Assembly (NCBI RefSeq): GCF_038039535.1
Contig: NZ_JBBPHP010000013.1
Location: 92,576-156,575, forward strand
Length of the DNA stretch: 64,000 nt
Direction: 5' to 3'
Source: Catalinimonas sp038039535
Lineage (GTDB): Bacteria > Bacteroidota > Bacteroidia > Cytophagales > Cyclobacteriaceae
Positions within the stretch are counted from its first letter, which is position 1. Each line of letters begins with the position of its first letter. Below, in pieces: positions 17,929 through 26,346 of this stretch. Both the position numbers and the translations under genes were made by a program. The notes below the pieces were generated by a model. The model did no database searches. It had not been told where the DNA came from and worked only from the letters and a program-made list of their open reading frames with translations.

Positions 17929-18696
17929 ATGAATGTACATATCGCAAGAATAGAAAACGGACTATCACCTTTAAAACAGCAGCTAGTAAGTCATCCACTT
18001 TATCAAAAAATCAAGTCTCCCCAGCATTTGCATACTTTTATGGAGCAGCATGTATTTGCGGTTTGGGACTTTATGTCTTTGCTCAAATTTTTACAGAGAG
18101 AACTAACCTGCGTTCAGCATCCCTGGCTTCCGACACAGCATACCTCAACTGCGAGAATGATTAACGAAATTGTGCTGGGTGAAGAAACAGATATAGACCG
18201 TCATGGAAGACCCGCCAGCCATTATCAGTTATACCTTCAGGCAATGGATCAGGCAGGAGCTGATTATTCGCTGATCAAGAGACTGGAAACCATGCTTCGC
18301 AAAGGTATACCGCTTGCTCAGGTTATTGCTTCATTGCAACTCCCCAGTCAGGTCAAAGCATTTATTGGCTTTACCTTTCAGACTATTGACAGAGGAGTTT
18401 TACACGAAGTTGCTGCAGTATTTACCTGGGGTAGAGAAGATCTGATTCCCGATATGTTTACCTCACTTGTAAAAGATATCCAGAAAAATCATCATACCAA
18501 TCTGGAGGATTTTGTGTATTATCTGGAGCGTCATATAGAGCTGGACGCTGATGAACATGGGCCTATGGCAATACAGATGATGGAAGACTTATGTGGGGAT
18601 GACCAGCAGAAGTGGAATCAATGTTATAAAGTATCTCAGAAGGCCTTGAAAGCGAGAATAAACTTGTGGGACGGTATTGCCAACGCCATTACATAA
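17929..18696 (+). CDS. DUF3050 domain protein
   Basis: A 255-residue all-helical protein of the DUF3050 family, spanning its usual full length. The sequence has ligand-rich helices: HVFAVWDFMSLLKFLQRE (about 41-58), INEIVLGEETDID (about 82-94) and HIELDADEHGPMAIQMMEDL (about 200-219). The spacing of Glu, Asp and His is reminiscent of haem-oxygenase-fold metal oxidases, but I infer that rather than recognise it firmly. No signal peptide, so cytoplasmic. It lies between two diheme lipoproteins, and ends 10 bases before the ATG of the second. Confidence 0.85.
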   Translation: MNVHIARIENGLSPLKQQLVSHPLYQKIKSPQHLHTFMEQHVFAVWDFMSLLKFLQRELTCVQHPWLPTQHTSTARMINEIVLGEETDIDRHGRPASHYQLYLQAMDQAGADYSLIKRLETMLRKGIPLAQVIASLQLPSQVKAFIGFTFQTIDRGVLHEVAAVFTWGREDLIPDMFTSLVKDIQKNHHTNLEDFVYYLERHIELDADEHGPMAIQMMEDLCGDDQQKWNQCYKVSQKALKARINLWDGIANAIT

Positions 18697-18706
18697 ATTC
18701 AGATAT

Positions 18707-19756
18707 ATGAAAGCATTTAGCATAGCTAGTTTCTATTTGTTATTGTGCTTTCTGTTTGCCTGTGCTGCTGACCAAAATAAAACAAGACTATTTACTTTAG
18801 ATATTCCGGCAAACTTCCAATGGCCTATGCCTGTTCCTGAGCATAATCCCACTACAGTAGAAGGTGTAGCTTTAGGAAAAAAGCTTTTTTACGATCCCCA
18901 ACTATCTGTCAATAATCAAATTTCCTGTGCAAGCTGCCATATACCTTCCCTGTCTTTTACAGATGGTCAGGCACTGAGTAGCGAGGGGGTAAGTGGTCAC
19001 CAACTGGACAGACATGTACCACAATTAATCAATGTAGCCTGGAATGATGGGCTTTTCTGGGACGGTGGTGCAAAAAACTTAGAATCAGTAGTGTTCGGAC
19101 CTATCACTCATCCTGATGAAATGGGGGAAAATCTCAATCAGCTGGTCGGCGAACTTCAGCGAGATGCTTCTTACCCGGTATTATTCAAAAATGCTTTTGA
19201 TACCGATTCTATTCAATCAGCGCTGATTGCACGAGCACTGGCTCAGTACATGCGCACTTTGGTCAGTGCAGATAGCCCTTACGATCACTATGTTAGGGAT
19301 GAGAAAGGTGGAAAGTTAACGGCAGTGGAAAGACAAGGTATGGAGTTGGTCAAAGAGAAATGTGCCGCCTGTCATGCTTTTGAGCCAGGAAAAAATGATT
19401 TCTTTACTGATTTTTCTTATCATAATAATGGACTGGATCAATTTTTCTCGGAGGATAAAGAGCGAATATTGATGGGCAGGTTTCGTGTTACCTTTGATTC
19501 CACACAAATAGGTGCCTATAAGACCCCAAGCTTACGAAATCTGGCACACACGGCCCCTTATATGCATGATGGGCGTTTTCAGTCTTTGAGCGAAGTGCTG
19601 GATCACTATGCTACAGGAGTAAAGGATTCTCCTTTTCTTGATTCACTATTTAGAAAGAATGGTGATAAGTTGGGCATCCCCTTAAGTGCCCAGGAAAAAG
19701 AAACAATCTTAGCCTTCCTCATGACTTTAAATGATCAGACTGTTGTAACAGATTGA
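18707..19756 (+). CDS. Diheme cytochrome c peroxidase/MauG-like lipoprotein (2)
   Basis: A 349-residue lipoprotein (lipobox FAC, C19) with haem motifs CASCH (74-78) and CAACH (219-223), and conserved GKKLFYDPQLS, FWDGG, GPITHPDEMG, YKTPSLRNLAHTAPYMHDGRF. The ATG at 18707 is preferred over a TTG 30 bases upstream inside DUF3050, because it places the signal peptide at the N-terminus. It is paralogous to 16419-17573 but clearly diverged (different spacing between haem sites). Likely periplasmic, anchored to a membrane, receiving electrons from a periplasmic donor. Confidence 0.9.
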   Translation: MKAFSIASFYLLLCFLFACAADQNKTRLFTLDIPANFQWPMPVPEHNPTTVEGVALGKKLFYDPQLSVNNQISCASCHIPSLSFTDGQALSSEGVSGHQLDRHVPQLINVAWNDGLFWDGGAKNLESVVFGPITHPDEMGENLNQLVGELQRDASYPVLFKNAFDTDSIQSALIARALAQYMRTLVSADSPYDHYVRDEKGGKLTAVERQGMELVKEKCAACHAFEPGKNDFFTDFSYHNNGLDQFFSEDKERILMGRFRVTFDSTQIGAYKTPSLRNLAHTAPYMHDGRFQSLSEVLDHYATGVKDSPFLDSLFRKNGDKLGIPLSAQEKETILAFLMTLNDQTVVTD

Positions 19757-20253
19757 TTTGCTGATCAGGCTATGCTACAATCTTCCCGCTCCAGTGACCC
19801 TGTATAAATCTTCATTCAGCACTTCATTACTCTTAAAAAATGTTTAAGAAAATGACTAGAAGTTTAATCAGTCAGTGAATAGAAACAATGCTAAATAGGA
19901 CTTAATAAATAATAAATTTAAATAAATAGCTAAATCAGGGAAATTTAAAAAATTTTCAAAATAATTTATCTTATTCAGGTAATTTTTCATATATTGGTAG
20001 TAAGAATTAAGATCATTTACTGATTATTTAATTCTTGCTCGCACTTTTTCGCTCTATTACAACAATCTATTACACTTAATTGAAGCTTCTGTCTTATATT
20101 TAAGGCTTGAAGCTTTTTTTTGTTTAAGCCTCCCCGGCACAAATATGATTTTGTAATGAATACAAAATCCGAAATAAAATATTTTCAGTTTTTACTGTTT
20201 TCGTTTATTTCTTTTTGGAGGGTTTCTGTGACTGACGGAAGGAGAATATGATA
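19757..20253. other. 497-bp AT-rich intergenic region
   Basis: No gene is seen. Apart from the terminator at 20083-20121 it holds one 9-bp dyad, AAGAATTAA/TTAATTCTT (20002-20036, 17-base loop), and a GGAGAA/TTCTCC dyad straddling the stop of the next gene (20241-20265). The region lies between convergent genes, so promoters are not expected. Confidence 0.5.
20083..20121 (+). terminator. Possible terminator, plus strand
   Basis: AAGCTTC (20083-20089) pairs with GAAGCTT (20109-20115), followed by a run of T to 20121. The loop is long (19 bases) and it sits 330 bases after the diheme gene, so the gene it serves is uncertain; it could end an unrecognised small RNA. Confidence 0.5.
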
Positions 20254-20892
20254 TTAAACTTCTCCTTCAATTAATTCTAATACAATTCCAGTCTGCTCCA
20301 AAAACTGGCTTACTGCTTCATCTTGATTCTCTATCACGCTTTCAGTATCAATATCATCAATCATATTCTGCAGGGTATTGAGTTCGGCTTGCAGTTCTGG
20401 AGAGTCCTCAATATTCAGTGACTCAATTGTTTCAGCTACCATTACGAAGTAAGTTTTTACCAGAGTAGCTTTTTCCTGCTCCTCAGCATCAGCAATTTTA
20501 TTGGATTGCTCTTTCAGTTGGGTAATAGTAGCTTTATTGAGCTGTATTTCCGGGCTTGCAGAAAGTTCCTCCAAGGCATCACCAAGATGATCCAAGGCAT
20601 TTGAAACATAATCACCAAGGAGAAAACTATCATCCTCCGGGTTGTTCTCACTTACAAATACAAGGTATTTGTCAATTGACTGAAAAGCCTGGTTTGAAGA
20701 GTCAACTTCTCTTTCACTTTCAGGAACTTCAGTGCGTTCCTCAATTTCATCAGTGATTTGCTGCTCTCTCGTTTCATCCAGTAAAACCAATTGGATAACC
20801 ACAAACCCAATGACTGCTGCAATGACGGTCGGAATAACCCATCTTGACCTTCTTTTTCTTCTTTGGTTATTATTGTTGTTGATGTCTGACAT
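20254..20892 (-). CDS. Membrane-anchored protein of unknown function
   Basis: A 212-residue protein with a polar, basic N-terminus (MSDINNNNNQRRKRRSR), one transmembrane helix (WVIPTVIAAVIGFVVIQLVLL, about residues 18-38) and an acidic, helical, probably coiled-coil C-terminal region rich in Glu and Asp. The topology is N-in with the acidic domain outside the cytoplasmic membrane. No domain is recognised. It is separated from the fucose-type operon upstream by 153 bp, and may be a lone gene. Confidence 0.6.
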   Translation of the reverse strand: MSDINNNNNQRRKRRSRWVIPTVIAAVIGFVVIQLVLLDETREQQITDEIEERTEVPESEREVDSSNQAFQSIDKYLVFVSENNPEDDSFLLGDYVSNALDHLGDALEELSASPEIQLNKATITQLKEQSNKIADAEEQEKATLVKTYFVMVAETIESLNIEDSPELQAELNTLQNMIDDIDTESVIENQDEAVSQFLEQTGIVLELIEGEV

Positions 20893-21045
20893 AGAATAAA
20901 AAATTTAGGCTAAAAAATAAGATTAAGGCAAACTCAGAAAAATTGTGTCTAAAAATGTTATACCCTCCTATCTTCTACGAAGATAATTTTGAATAGGTAC
21001 AGTTAATGGGGAATTTTGAAAATGAAATGACAGAACGCCTCAAAA

Positions 21046-22152
21046 TTAAGATGCTTCACTGAGTTTAAAAGGCACCCCTGTTGTACGCGATATTTCTATC
21101 AACTCATCCACTACCGGTTTAATCAAGGGAATGCCTTTGACCTGTCTGATATTTTCGGCTTCTCGTTCAGGGTCGCCGGGTATTAAAGGGCCTTGTGTAC
21201 CAGGGGCGGCTTTGGTATTCCTGAACGTACGAATCCAGTCATCAATCTGCCGTTTAAATTCATCGGTTTCTATAAAGCCGTCTATTTGCATTGCACCAAA
21301 GAAATGGCCGATACCTTTACCCACACTTCTCTCCGGCATAGTCTGTTGAATGGTAAATGGAGGAGTAAAAGGTCCCCAGTTGGCTCCGCTAAGCACAGCT
21401 GATAGTATATCTACCATCGCGCTCAGAGCGTAGCCTTTATGCCCTCCTAATGTACGATTGGTTCCTAAAGGAAGAAGTGCTCCGCCCTCAATCATTTCTT
21501 CAGCTACATTGGTTTCATGTCCTTTACTATTGATGCACCAGCCATCAGGTACCGCTTTCTGCTCCCGCTTCGCGATTTCTATTTTACCAAAAGCAGCGAC
21601 ACTGCTTGCCATGTCAATTACGATAGGAGGTTCTTCAAGTCCGGGAAAAGCGATGGCAAGAGGATTAGTGCCCAGCATACGCTCCATACCCCAGAGCGGT
21701 GTGACAATTTTGGTGGTGTTAGTCATTGCCCAGCCAATCATGTCCCGTTTAAGAGCTTGTATCGGATAGTATCCGGCGATGCCAAAGTGATTAGTATTTC
21801 GTACACCAACCCATCCCGAGCCTACTCGCTCTGCTTTTTCCATAGCTATTTCGTTGGCTTTTGGCCCTATTACAAGGCCTAATCCATTACCGCCATCCAC
21901 TGTAGCCGTACTGGGTTTTTGTCTTACAATTTTAAGATTGGGCGTGGGATTGATTCTACCTGCTTTGAGGAGTCCTACATAGGTTTGTAAGCGTGCCACC
22001 CCATGAGATTCAATTCCGCGGAGGTCACTGGTAGCCAGTACATCAGCAGCCAGCTCTGCGTCTTGATCAGGAACGCCAAAGTGCTTGAATACCTCTTTGG
22101 TGAAATTTTTTAGATAAGCTGAAGTGAATGTGTAACTTATAATATTGCCCAT
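21046..22152 (-). CDS. Ldh2 family oxidoreductase
   Basis: A complete 368-residue Ldh2/malate-L-lactate dehydrogenase family member, with DLRGIESHGVARL (about 48-60), GNGLGLVIGPKANEIAMEKA, TNHFGIAGYYPIQ and LGGHKGYALSAMVDI. It is last in the operon 26050 to 21046. L-lactate is a product of the non-phosphorylating fucose pathway, so oxidation of lactate to pyruvate is a plausible role, but the family also acts on malate and other 2-hydroxy acids. A truncated paralogue lies at 1-850. Confidence 0.9.
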   Translation of the reverse strand: MGNIISYTFTSAYLKNFTKEVFKHFGVPDQDAELAADVLATSDLRGIESHGVARLQTYVGLLKAGRINPTPNLKIVRQKPSTATVDGGNGLGLVIGPKANEIAMEKAERVGSGWVGVRNTNHFGIAGYYPIQALKRDMIGWAMTNTTKIVTPLWGMERMLGTNPLAIAFPGLEEPPIVIDMASSVAAFGKIEIAKREQKAVPDGWCINSKGHETNVAEEMIEGGALLPLGTNRTLGGHKGYALSAMVDILSAVLSGANWGPFTPPFTIQQTMPERSVGKGIGHFFGAMQIDGFIETDEFKRQIDDWIRTFRNTKAAPGTQGPLIPGDPEREAENIRQVKGIPLIKPVVDELIEISRTTGVPFKLSEAS

Positions 22153-22207
22153 GCCTGTATTGTTTTATCGCTTCACCATATCTCCTAAAGACAAGTACAA
22201 AGGTAAA

Positions 22208-22993
22208 TCAGGAGCCAATCGCTCTGTCCAGATGGGTGTAGCCTCCATCAGGAAAAAGGTACTGCCCCGTGGTATGCGCGGATTTATCTGAAGCTGTGAA
22301 AAGCACTGTGTAAGCAATTTCTTCAGCGGTAGTCATTCGCTGACCCAACGGAATCCGACTGGTAATCTCTTTTAGTTTTTCTTCCGGATGTTCATAAGTA
22401 TTCAGCCATCCGCGATACATGGGCGTCATGACTTCAGCGGGTAAAACTGCGTTTACCCTAATGCCATAGGGAAGGAGTTCTACCGCCCACTCTCGGGTTA
22501 ATCCCAATTGTCCGGCTTTGCTGGCAATGTAAGCTGAAGAATTGCCCTGACCAGTAATAGCAGTTTTGGAACTGATATTGACAATGTTTCCCTTACTTTT
22601 AATCAGGTAGGGTAGGGCATAATGTGCCAGTGTAAAGTAATGAAATATATTATTTTGTATGGATTGCATGAACTGCTCTGGTGAGCCCTTTTCTAGCCCT
22701 ACACTATCGTTATAACCGGCATTGTTCACCAATACATCAATCTTTCCAAATTTCTCTACCGTAGCATCCACTACTTTTTGACAAGCCTCTTTTTTGCTAA
22801 GGTCAGCTTGGACAAACAGACAGGAATGGCCCTTTGCAAGAAGCTCTTCTTCCAGCCCTTTTCCTTTTTCAAGGCTACGGTTAACGATAATAGGTACTGC
22901 TCCTTCTTTTACGGATTCGCGTACGATGGCTTCTCCTATGCCGCTGCCACCGCCGGTTACGATGATCACTTTGTCTGTCAGGTTGAGATCCAT
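22208..22993 (-). CDS. SDR family oxidoreductase, L-fucose dehydrogenase-like
   Basis: A 261-residue short-chain dehydrogenase. The NAD(P)-binding TGGGSGIG is at 13-20, NNAG at 90-93, and the catalytic Tyr/Lys in AYIASK (Y155, K159). The N-terminus MDLNLTDKVIIVTGGGSG closely resembles L-fucose dehydrogenases of Burkholderia-type pathways, which oxidise L-fucose (or related aldoses) to the lactone. It lies next to a lactonase-type amidohydrolase, 28 bases away, consistent with consecutive steps. Substrate is inferred from context, not proven. Confidence 0.85.
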   Translation of the reverse strand: MDLNLTDKVIIVTGGGSGIGEAIVRESVKEGAVPIIVNRSLEKGKGLEEELLAKGHSCLFVQADLSKKEACQKVVDATVEKFGKIDVLVNNAGYNDSVGLEKGSPEQFMQSIQNNIFHYFTLAHYALPYLIKSKGNIVNISSKTAITGQGNSSAYIASKAGQLGLTREWAVELLPYGIRVNAVLPAEVMTPMYRGWLNTYEHPEEKLKEITSRIPLGQRMTTAEEIAYTVLFTASDKSAHTTGQYLFPDGGYTHLDRAIGS

Positions 22994-23021
22994 AGAGGAG
23001 AAAAAATTTAATGGTTGTGGT

Positions 23022-23858
23022 TTATGTAGAAAGTTGATAAAAATCTATAGCATTTCTGCCTAGTACCGCTGCCTGTTCATCCTGAGAAAGTTGGCTGATG
23101 TAGCTTTCCACAACGGCCATCACCTCTTCGTACTCACCAGCCAGACGGCATACAGGCCAGTCGGAGCCGATCATTAGTCTATCGGTACCGAAAGCCTCAA
23201 AAACAACATCAAGATAGGGATTAAAATCATCAGGCTTCCATTTATGCCAGTCTGCCTCAGTGACCATCCCGGAGAGTTTACAATATACGTTAGGGTACTC
23301 AGCCAGTGAGCGCATATTTTCTTTCCAGGGAGAAAGTTCGGCAGCAGCGATTCTCGGCTTAGCGATATGATCTACAACCAATCGGCTTTCTGGGAGGTAA
23401 GATACAAATTGCAAAGTAACAGGCAGGTGCTTTTCAAAGATCAGAATATCATAACTAAGGCCAAAATCATTAAGCATTTTAACTCCTCGCATAAAATCTG
23501 GCCGAAGCAGAAAATAATCATCTGCCTCATCGTGCACAATGTGCCTGATACCGCAAAGTTTGGGGTACTTTACGTAATGGGCCAGTCTGCTTTTTACATT
23601 GTAATCGCACAAATCTACCCAACCTACCACACCTTTGATATAATCATACTGCTTTGCCAGGTCTAACAAATAGTCAGTTTCGGCTTCACTTTGGCTAGCC
23701 TGCACCGCTACACAGCCGTCGTAGCCTGTTTTGTCCATTTCCGCCTTTAAATCTGGTGGGAGGTAATCCCTTGTGAGGACCTGCATGTCATTATTGATCC
23801 AGCCAAGTTTTGCGGGATCATATTTCCAAAAATGTTGATGAGCGTCTATATTAAGCAT
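23022..23858 (-). CDS. Amidohydrolase, L-fuconolactonase-like
   Basis: A 278-residue amidohydrolase of the COG3618 type, with metal-binding HxH in DAHQHFW (H7, H9) and later active-site features RLVVDHIAKPRI and LMIGSDWPVCRLAG. Members hydrolyse sugar lactones such as L-fucono-1,4-lactone or L-rhamnonolactone. It is fourth in the operon, between the mutarotase and the fucose-dehydrogenase-like gene, so it is suited to hydrolyse the product of the latter. The size is normal. Confidence 0.87.
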   Translation of the reverse strand: MLNIDAHQHFWKYDPAKLGWINNDMQVLTRDYLPPDLKAEMDKTGYDGCVAVQASQSEAETDYLLDLAKQYDYIKGVVGWVDLCDYNVKSRLAHYVKYPKLCGIRHIVHDEADDYFLLRPDFMRGVKMLNDFGLSYDILIFEKHLPVTLQFVSYLPESRLVVDHIAKPRIAAAELSPWKENMRSLAEYPNVYCKLSGMVTEADWHKWKPDDFNPYLDVVFEAFGTDRLMIGSDWPVCRLAGEYEEVMAVVESYISQLSQDEQAAVLGRNAIDFYQLST

Positions 23859-23941
23859 ATCCTAATTTACCAAAAGACAAAAATGTAAAGACCAATCTCT
23901 AATTATTCTTTTGCCCCTGCTTGTTAAAATTTTGCGTCAGC

Positions 23942-24274
23942 TTAGAATTGAAAAATTTTTTTCATCTGAACCCATTTTTCTCCCGGACCAGCTTCTGGTA
24001 GAGGCTCCTGAAAACTGCCCATCAGATCTTCCCACTCCTGGCATCGTTCATCCAGTTCCAGATATTTTGGAAAGTTAACGTCGGGATCAAAGTCATCTTC
24101 CGTATGCATAAACATAAACAGTCTTCTACCCAGGCGATAGATTTTCATATCAAGGATGCCCACCTTTTTAAGAGAACTTATTACCTCCGGCCAGGGATGT
24201 GCATGATAATGCTCGTATTGCTTTATCGCTTCCTCCTCATCTTTCAGGTTAACCGACATGGCAAAGTCTTTCAT
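23942..24274 (-). CDS. L-rhamnose/L-fucose mutarotase family protein
   Basis: A 110-residue ferredoxin-like protein of the RhaM family. Landmarks are the YEHYHAHPWPEV stretch (about 20-31), MKIYRLGRRLFMFM and the terminal WVQMKKIFQ. Mutarotases speed interconversion of anomers of deoxy sugars, feeding the dehydrogenase with the correct form. Its presence strengthens the assignment of the cluster to a 6-deoxyhexose. A 107-bp gap with an RNA-type hairpin separates it from the upstream hydrolase gene. Confidence 0.88.
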   Translation of the reverse strand: MKDFAMSVNLKDEEEAIKQYEHYHAHPWPEVISSLKKVGILDMKIYRLGRRLFMFMHTEDDFDPDVNFPKYLELDERCQEWEDLMGSFQEPLPEAGPGEKWVQMKKIFQF

Positions 24275-24297
24275 AATTCAATGGTTCTGAGTGTTAG

Positions 24298-24368
24298 AGT
24301 GCGATAGCGTTATAGTATTTTGTATTAAGAACAACACCTTTCCAAGGCTACCATAACACTTTCGCACT
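24298..24368 (-). repeat. Long imperfect hairpin in the sugar operon
   Basis: Arms 24298-24316 and 24350-24368 are complementary at 16 of 19 positions. In the minus-strand transcript two of the three mismatches become G-U pairs, leaving one A-A mismatch. The 33-base loop contains a smaller CCTT/AAGG hairpin. A further GTTCT/AGAAC pair lies outside the arms. It may be an mRNA-processing or attenuating hairpin or a relic of a repeat element. Confidence 0.6.
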
Positions 24369-24381
24369 AAGAACTATCAAG

Positions 24382-25233
24382 CTATTTGTATGCTTTGGCT
24401 ACTTGTTTGGACGATCCAAGTCCTTCAATACCTAATTCAATCACATCACCAGGCTTGATAAACTGTGGAGGGTTGAAGCCTAAACCAACTCCTGCCGGTG
24501 TACCGGTTGAGATAACATCTCCCGGCATAAGGGTCATAAACTGACTGAGGTAACTTACCAGATGAGGAATCTTAAAAATCAGGTCAGCCGTGCTGCCATC
24601 CTGTTTGGTTTCCCCGTTGACGGTTAGCCATAAGCGTAAGTTATTGATGTCTGCTACCTCATCTTTTGTAACTACATAGGGACCAAGGGGAGCGAAAGAA
24701 TCACAGCTTTTACCTTTCACCCACTGCCCGGCACGTTCCAGCTGAAAAGCTCTTTCACTATAATCGTTGTGCAATACATAGCCTGCTACATAGTCCATAG
24801 CATTGGCTTCATCTACATAACTTGTCTTCTTGCCAATCACAACACCTAATTCTACTTCCCAGTCAGTTTTTTTACTTCCTTTGGGAATAATCAGGTCATC
24901 ATTGGGGCCAACAATAGAGGACGTAGCTTTGAAGAAAATGATAGGCTCCACAGGAAGCTCCATTTTGCTCTCAGCAGCGTGATCTCTATAATTGAGACCG
25001 ATACATACGATCTTTCCCGGCTTATGGATAGGAGGAGCCAGTCTTTCCTGCTCACCCACCTGTGGGCAGTTGCTGATATTATCATCCAGCCATTTTTCAA
25101 GTCTATTAAGACCATCATTAGCCAGAAACTCTTCCGTAAAGTCTTCTCCAAATCCTGACACATCAAGTTTCTGTTCGTTGTGTAACACACCCGGCTTTTC
25201 TGATCCGGGATTTCCAAAGCGAAATAATTTCAT
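24382..25233 (-). CDS. Fumarylacetoacetate hydrolase family protein
   Basis: A 283-residue FAH-family enzyme with the conserved IVCIGLNYRDHAAESK (about 75-90), metal-binding E.E motif within KKTDWEVELGVVIG, and STGTPAGVGLG near residues 240-250. In the non-phosphorylating deoxy-sugar pathway the homologous enzyme cleaves 2,4-diketo-3-deoxy-L-fuconate to pyruvate and L-lactate; other members are 2-keto-3-deoxy acid dehydratases or oxaloacetate decarboxylases. Its place in the operon next to an SDR of the 2-keto-3-deoxy-L-fuconate dehydrogenase type favours the first. Start ATG 25233 is consistent with the family. Confidence 0.87.
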   Translation of the reverse strand: MKLFRFGNPGSEKPGVLHNEQKLDVSGFGEDFTEEFLANDGLNRLEKWLDDNISNCPQVGEQERLAPPIHKPGKIVCIGLNYRDHAAESKMELPVEPIIFFKATSSIVGPNDDLIIPKGSKKTDWEVELGVVIGKKTSYVDEANAMDYVAGYVLHNDYSERAFQLERAGQWVKGKSCDSFAPLGPYVVTKDEVADINNLRLWLTVNGETKQDGSTADLIFKIPHLVSYLSQFMTLMPGDVISTGTPAGVGLGFNPPQFIKPGDVIELGIEGLGSSKQVAKAYK

Positions 25234-25267
25234 GAGTTAGCTTAAATTATTGGTTAGGTACTATTTA

Positions 25268-26050
25268 TTAACTGTTGAGCGTAATGAAGCCTCCATCAAT
25301 GGGGTAGTTGCTGCCGGTGATGAATCCTGCTTCGTCTGAACAGAGAAACAATGCCAGGTGAGCAATCTCCTCTGGCTTCCCCATTCTTCCAATAGGCTGC
25401 GTTTTAGAGAGCTTTTCAAACATCTCATTTTCCTTGCCCGGATAGTTTTTCTTTAAAAATCCGTCTACAAAAGGAGTATGGACACGCCCGGGAGCAATAC
25501 TATTACAGCGAATGTTATCTGCTATATAATCTTTGGCTACTGACAAAGTCATGGTGAGCACCGCTCCTTTGCTCATAGAGTAAGCAAAGCGATCGGCAAT
25601 ACCCAATACTGATGCTACGGATGCCAGGTTGAGTACTACACCTCCTCCCTGCGATTTCATATAAGGGATGCAGGCATGTAAACAGTTGTAAACACCCTTT
25701 ATGTTAATGCTATAAATCCTGTCAAGATCTTCTTCGGTCGTGGTCTCCACGTTACCAATATGCGCTACGCCTGCATTGTTGACCAGTATGTCTATTTTGG
25801 TGTTTTCTTCAGCAATCTGTTGTATTACCTGCTTAACTTCTGCTTGTGTAGCAACATTGCAGAATTTGTAGATTGCTTCACCACCATTTGAGGTAATTTG
25901 CTCCACTACCTTTTGAGCAGAACTTTCGTCAACATCCAAGATATACACTTTTGCACCGTGACGAGAAAAAACTTCTGCTATACTTTTACCGATGCCACTT
26001 CCTGCACCTGTGATTATGGATACTTTTTGAGAAAGGTTAAATGCTTGCAT
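25268..26050 (-). CDS. SDR family oxidoreductase, 2-keto-3-deoxy-L-fuconate dehydrogenase-like
   Basis: A 260-residue SDR with TGAGSGIG at 14-21, Asp in YILDVDE (D39/D41, favouring NAD), NNAG and catalytic AYSMSK (Y157, K161). The sequence resembles dehydrogenases that oxidise 2-keto-3-deoxy-L-fuconate or similar sugar acids. It is first in the operon, 34 bases upstream of the FAH-family gene whose substrate it would make. It also could be a generic glucose-dehydrogenase-like SDR; context decides. Confidence 0.82.
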   Translation of the reverse strand: MQAFNLSQKVSIITGAGSGIGKSIAEVFSRHGAKVYILDVDESSAQKVVEQITSNGGEAIYKFCNVATQAEVKQVIQQIAEENTKIDILVNNAGVAHIGNVETTTEEDLDRIYSINIKGVYNCLHACIPYMKSQGGGVVLNLASVASVLGIADRFAYSMSKGAVLTMTLSVAKDYIADNIRCNSIAPGRVHTPFVDGFLKKNYPGKENEMFEKLSKTQPIGRMGKPEEIAHLALFLCSDEAGFITGSNYPIDGGFITLNS

Positions 26051-26346
26051 GAGAAAAATAGGTATTCAATCCAAAAAAAGGCATATATGTTGTGCTAGTT
26101 CACCAAATCTACAAATAAACAGCAGATTTGCATGATACTTTTTGTATAGCACGCTGGCTGATAGAAAGCAAATTTATGAAAGTGATAATTTTTTAAGAAC
26201 TTATGATTCATTAATTACTGTAATTATATTATTTGATTAATTTTATTATTGAAATAGTAAAATTTGAACTTTCTGTTCAGACATAGTTATTAATAGTAGA
26301 GCAGATTGATAAAAAAAAAGCTAAAATCCAGAAACAATAGATAAAT
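26051..26346. promoter_or_regulatory. Divergent control region with three dyads
   Basis: Between the reverse sugar operon and the glycosidase gene. It holds CAAATCT-N13-AGATTTG (26104-26130), whose left arm overlaps a minus-strand -7-like TAGATTTG (26111-26104), and the palindrome TAATTACTGTAATTA (26212-26226). These look like operator sites, but no regulator gene is adjacent, so binding is inferred. Confidence 0.45.

Noticed and set aside
20969..20985. Hairpin TATCTTC-TAC-GAAGATA
   Set aside because: No U-run on the strand of either neighbouring gene, and no obvious regulator half-sites; it may be chance in AT-rich DNA.
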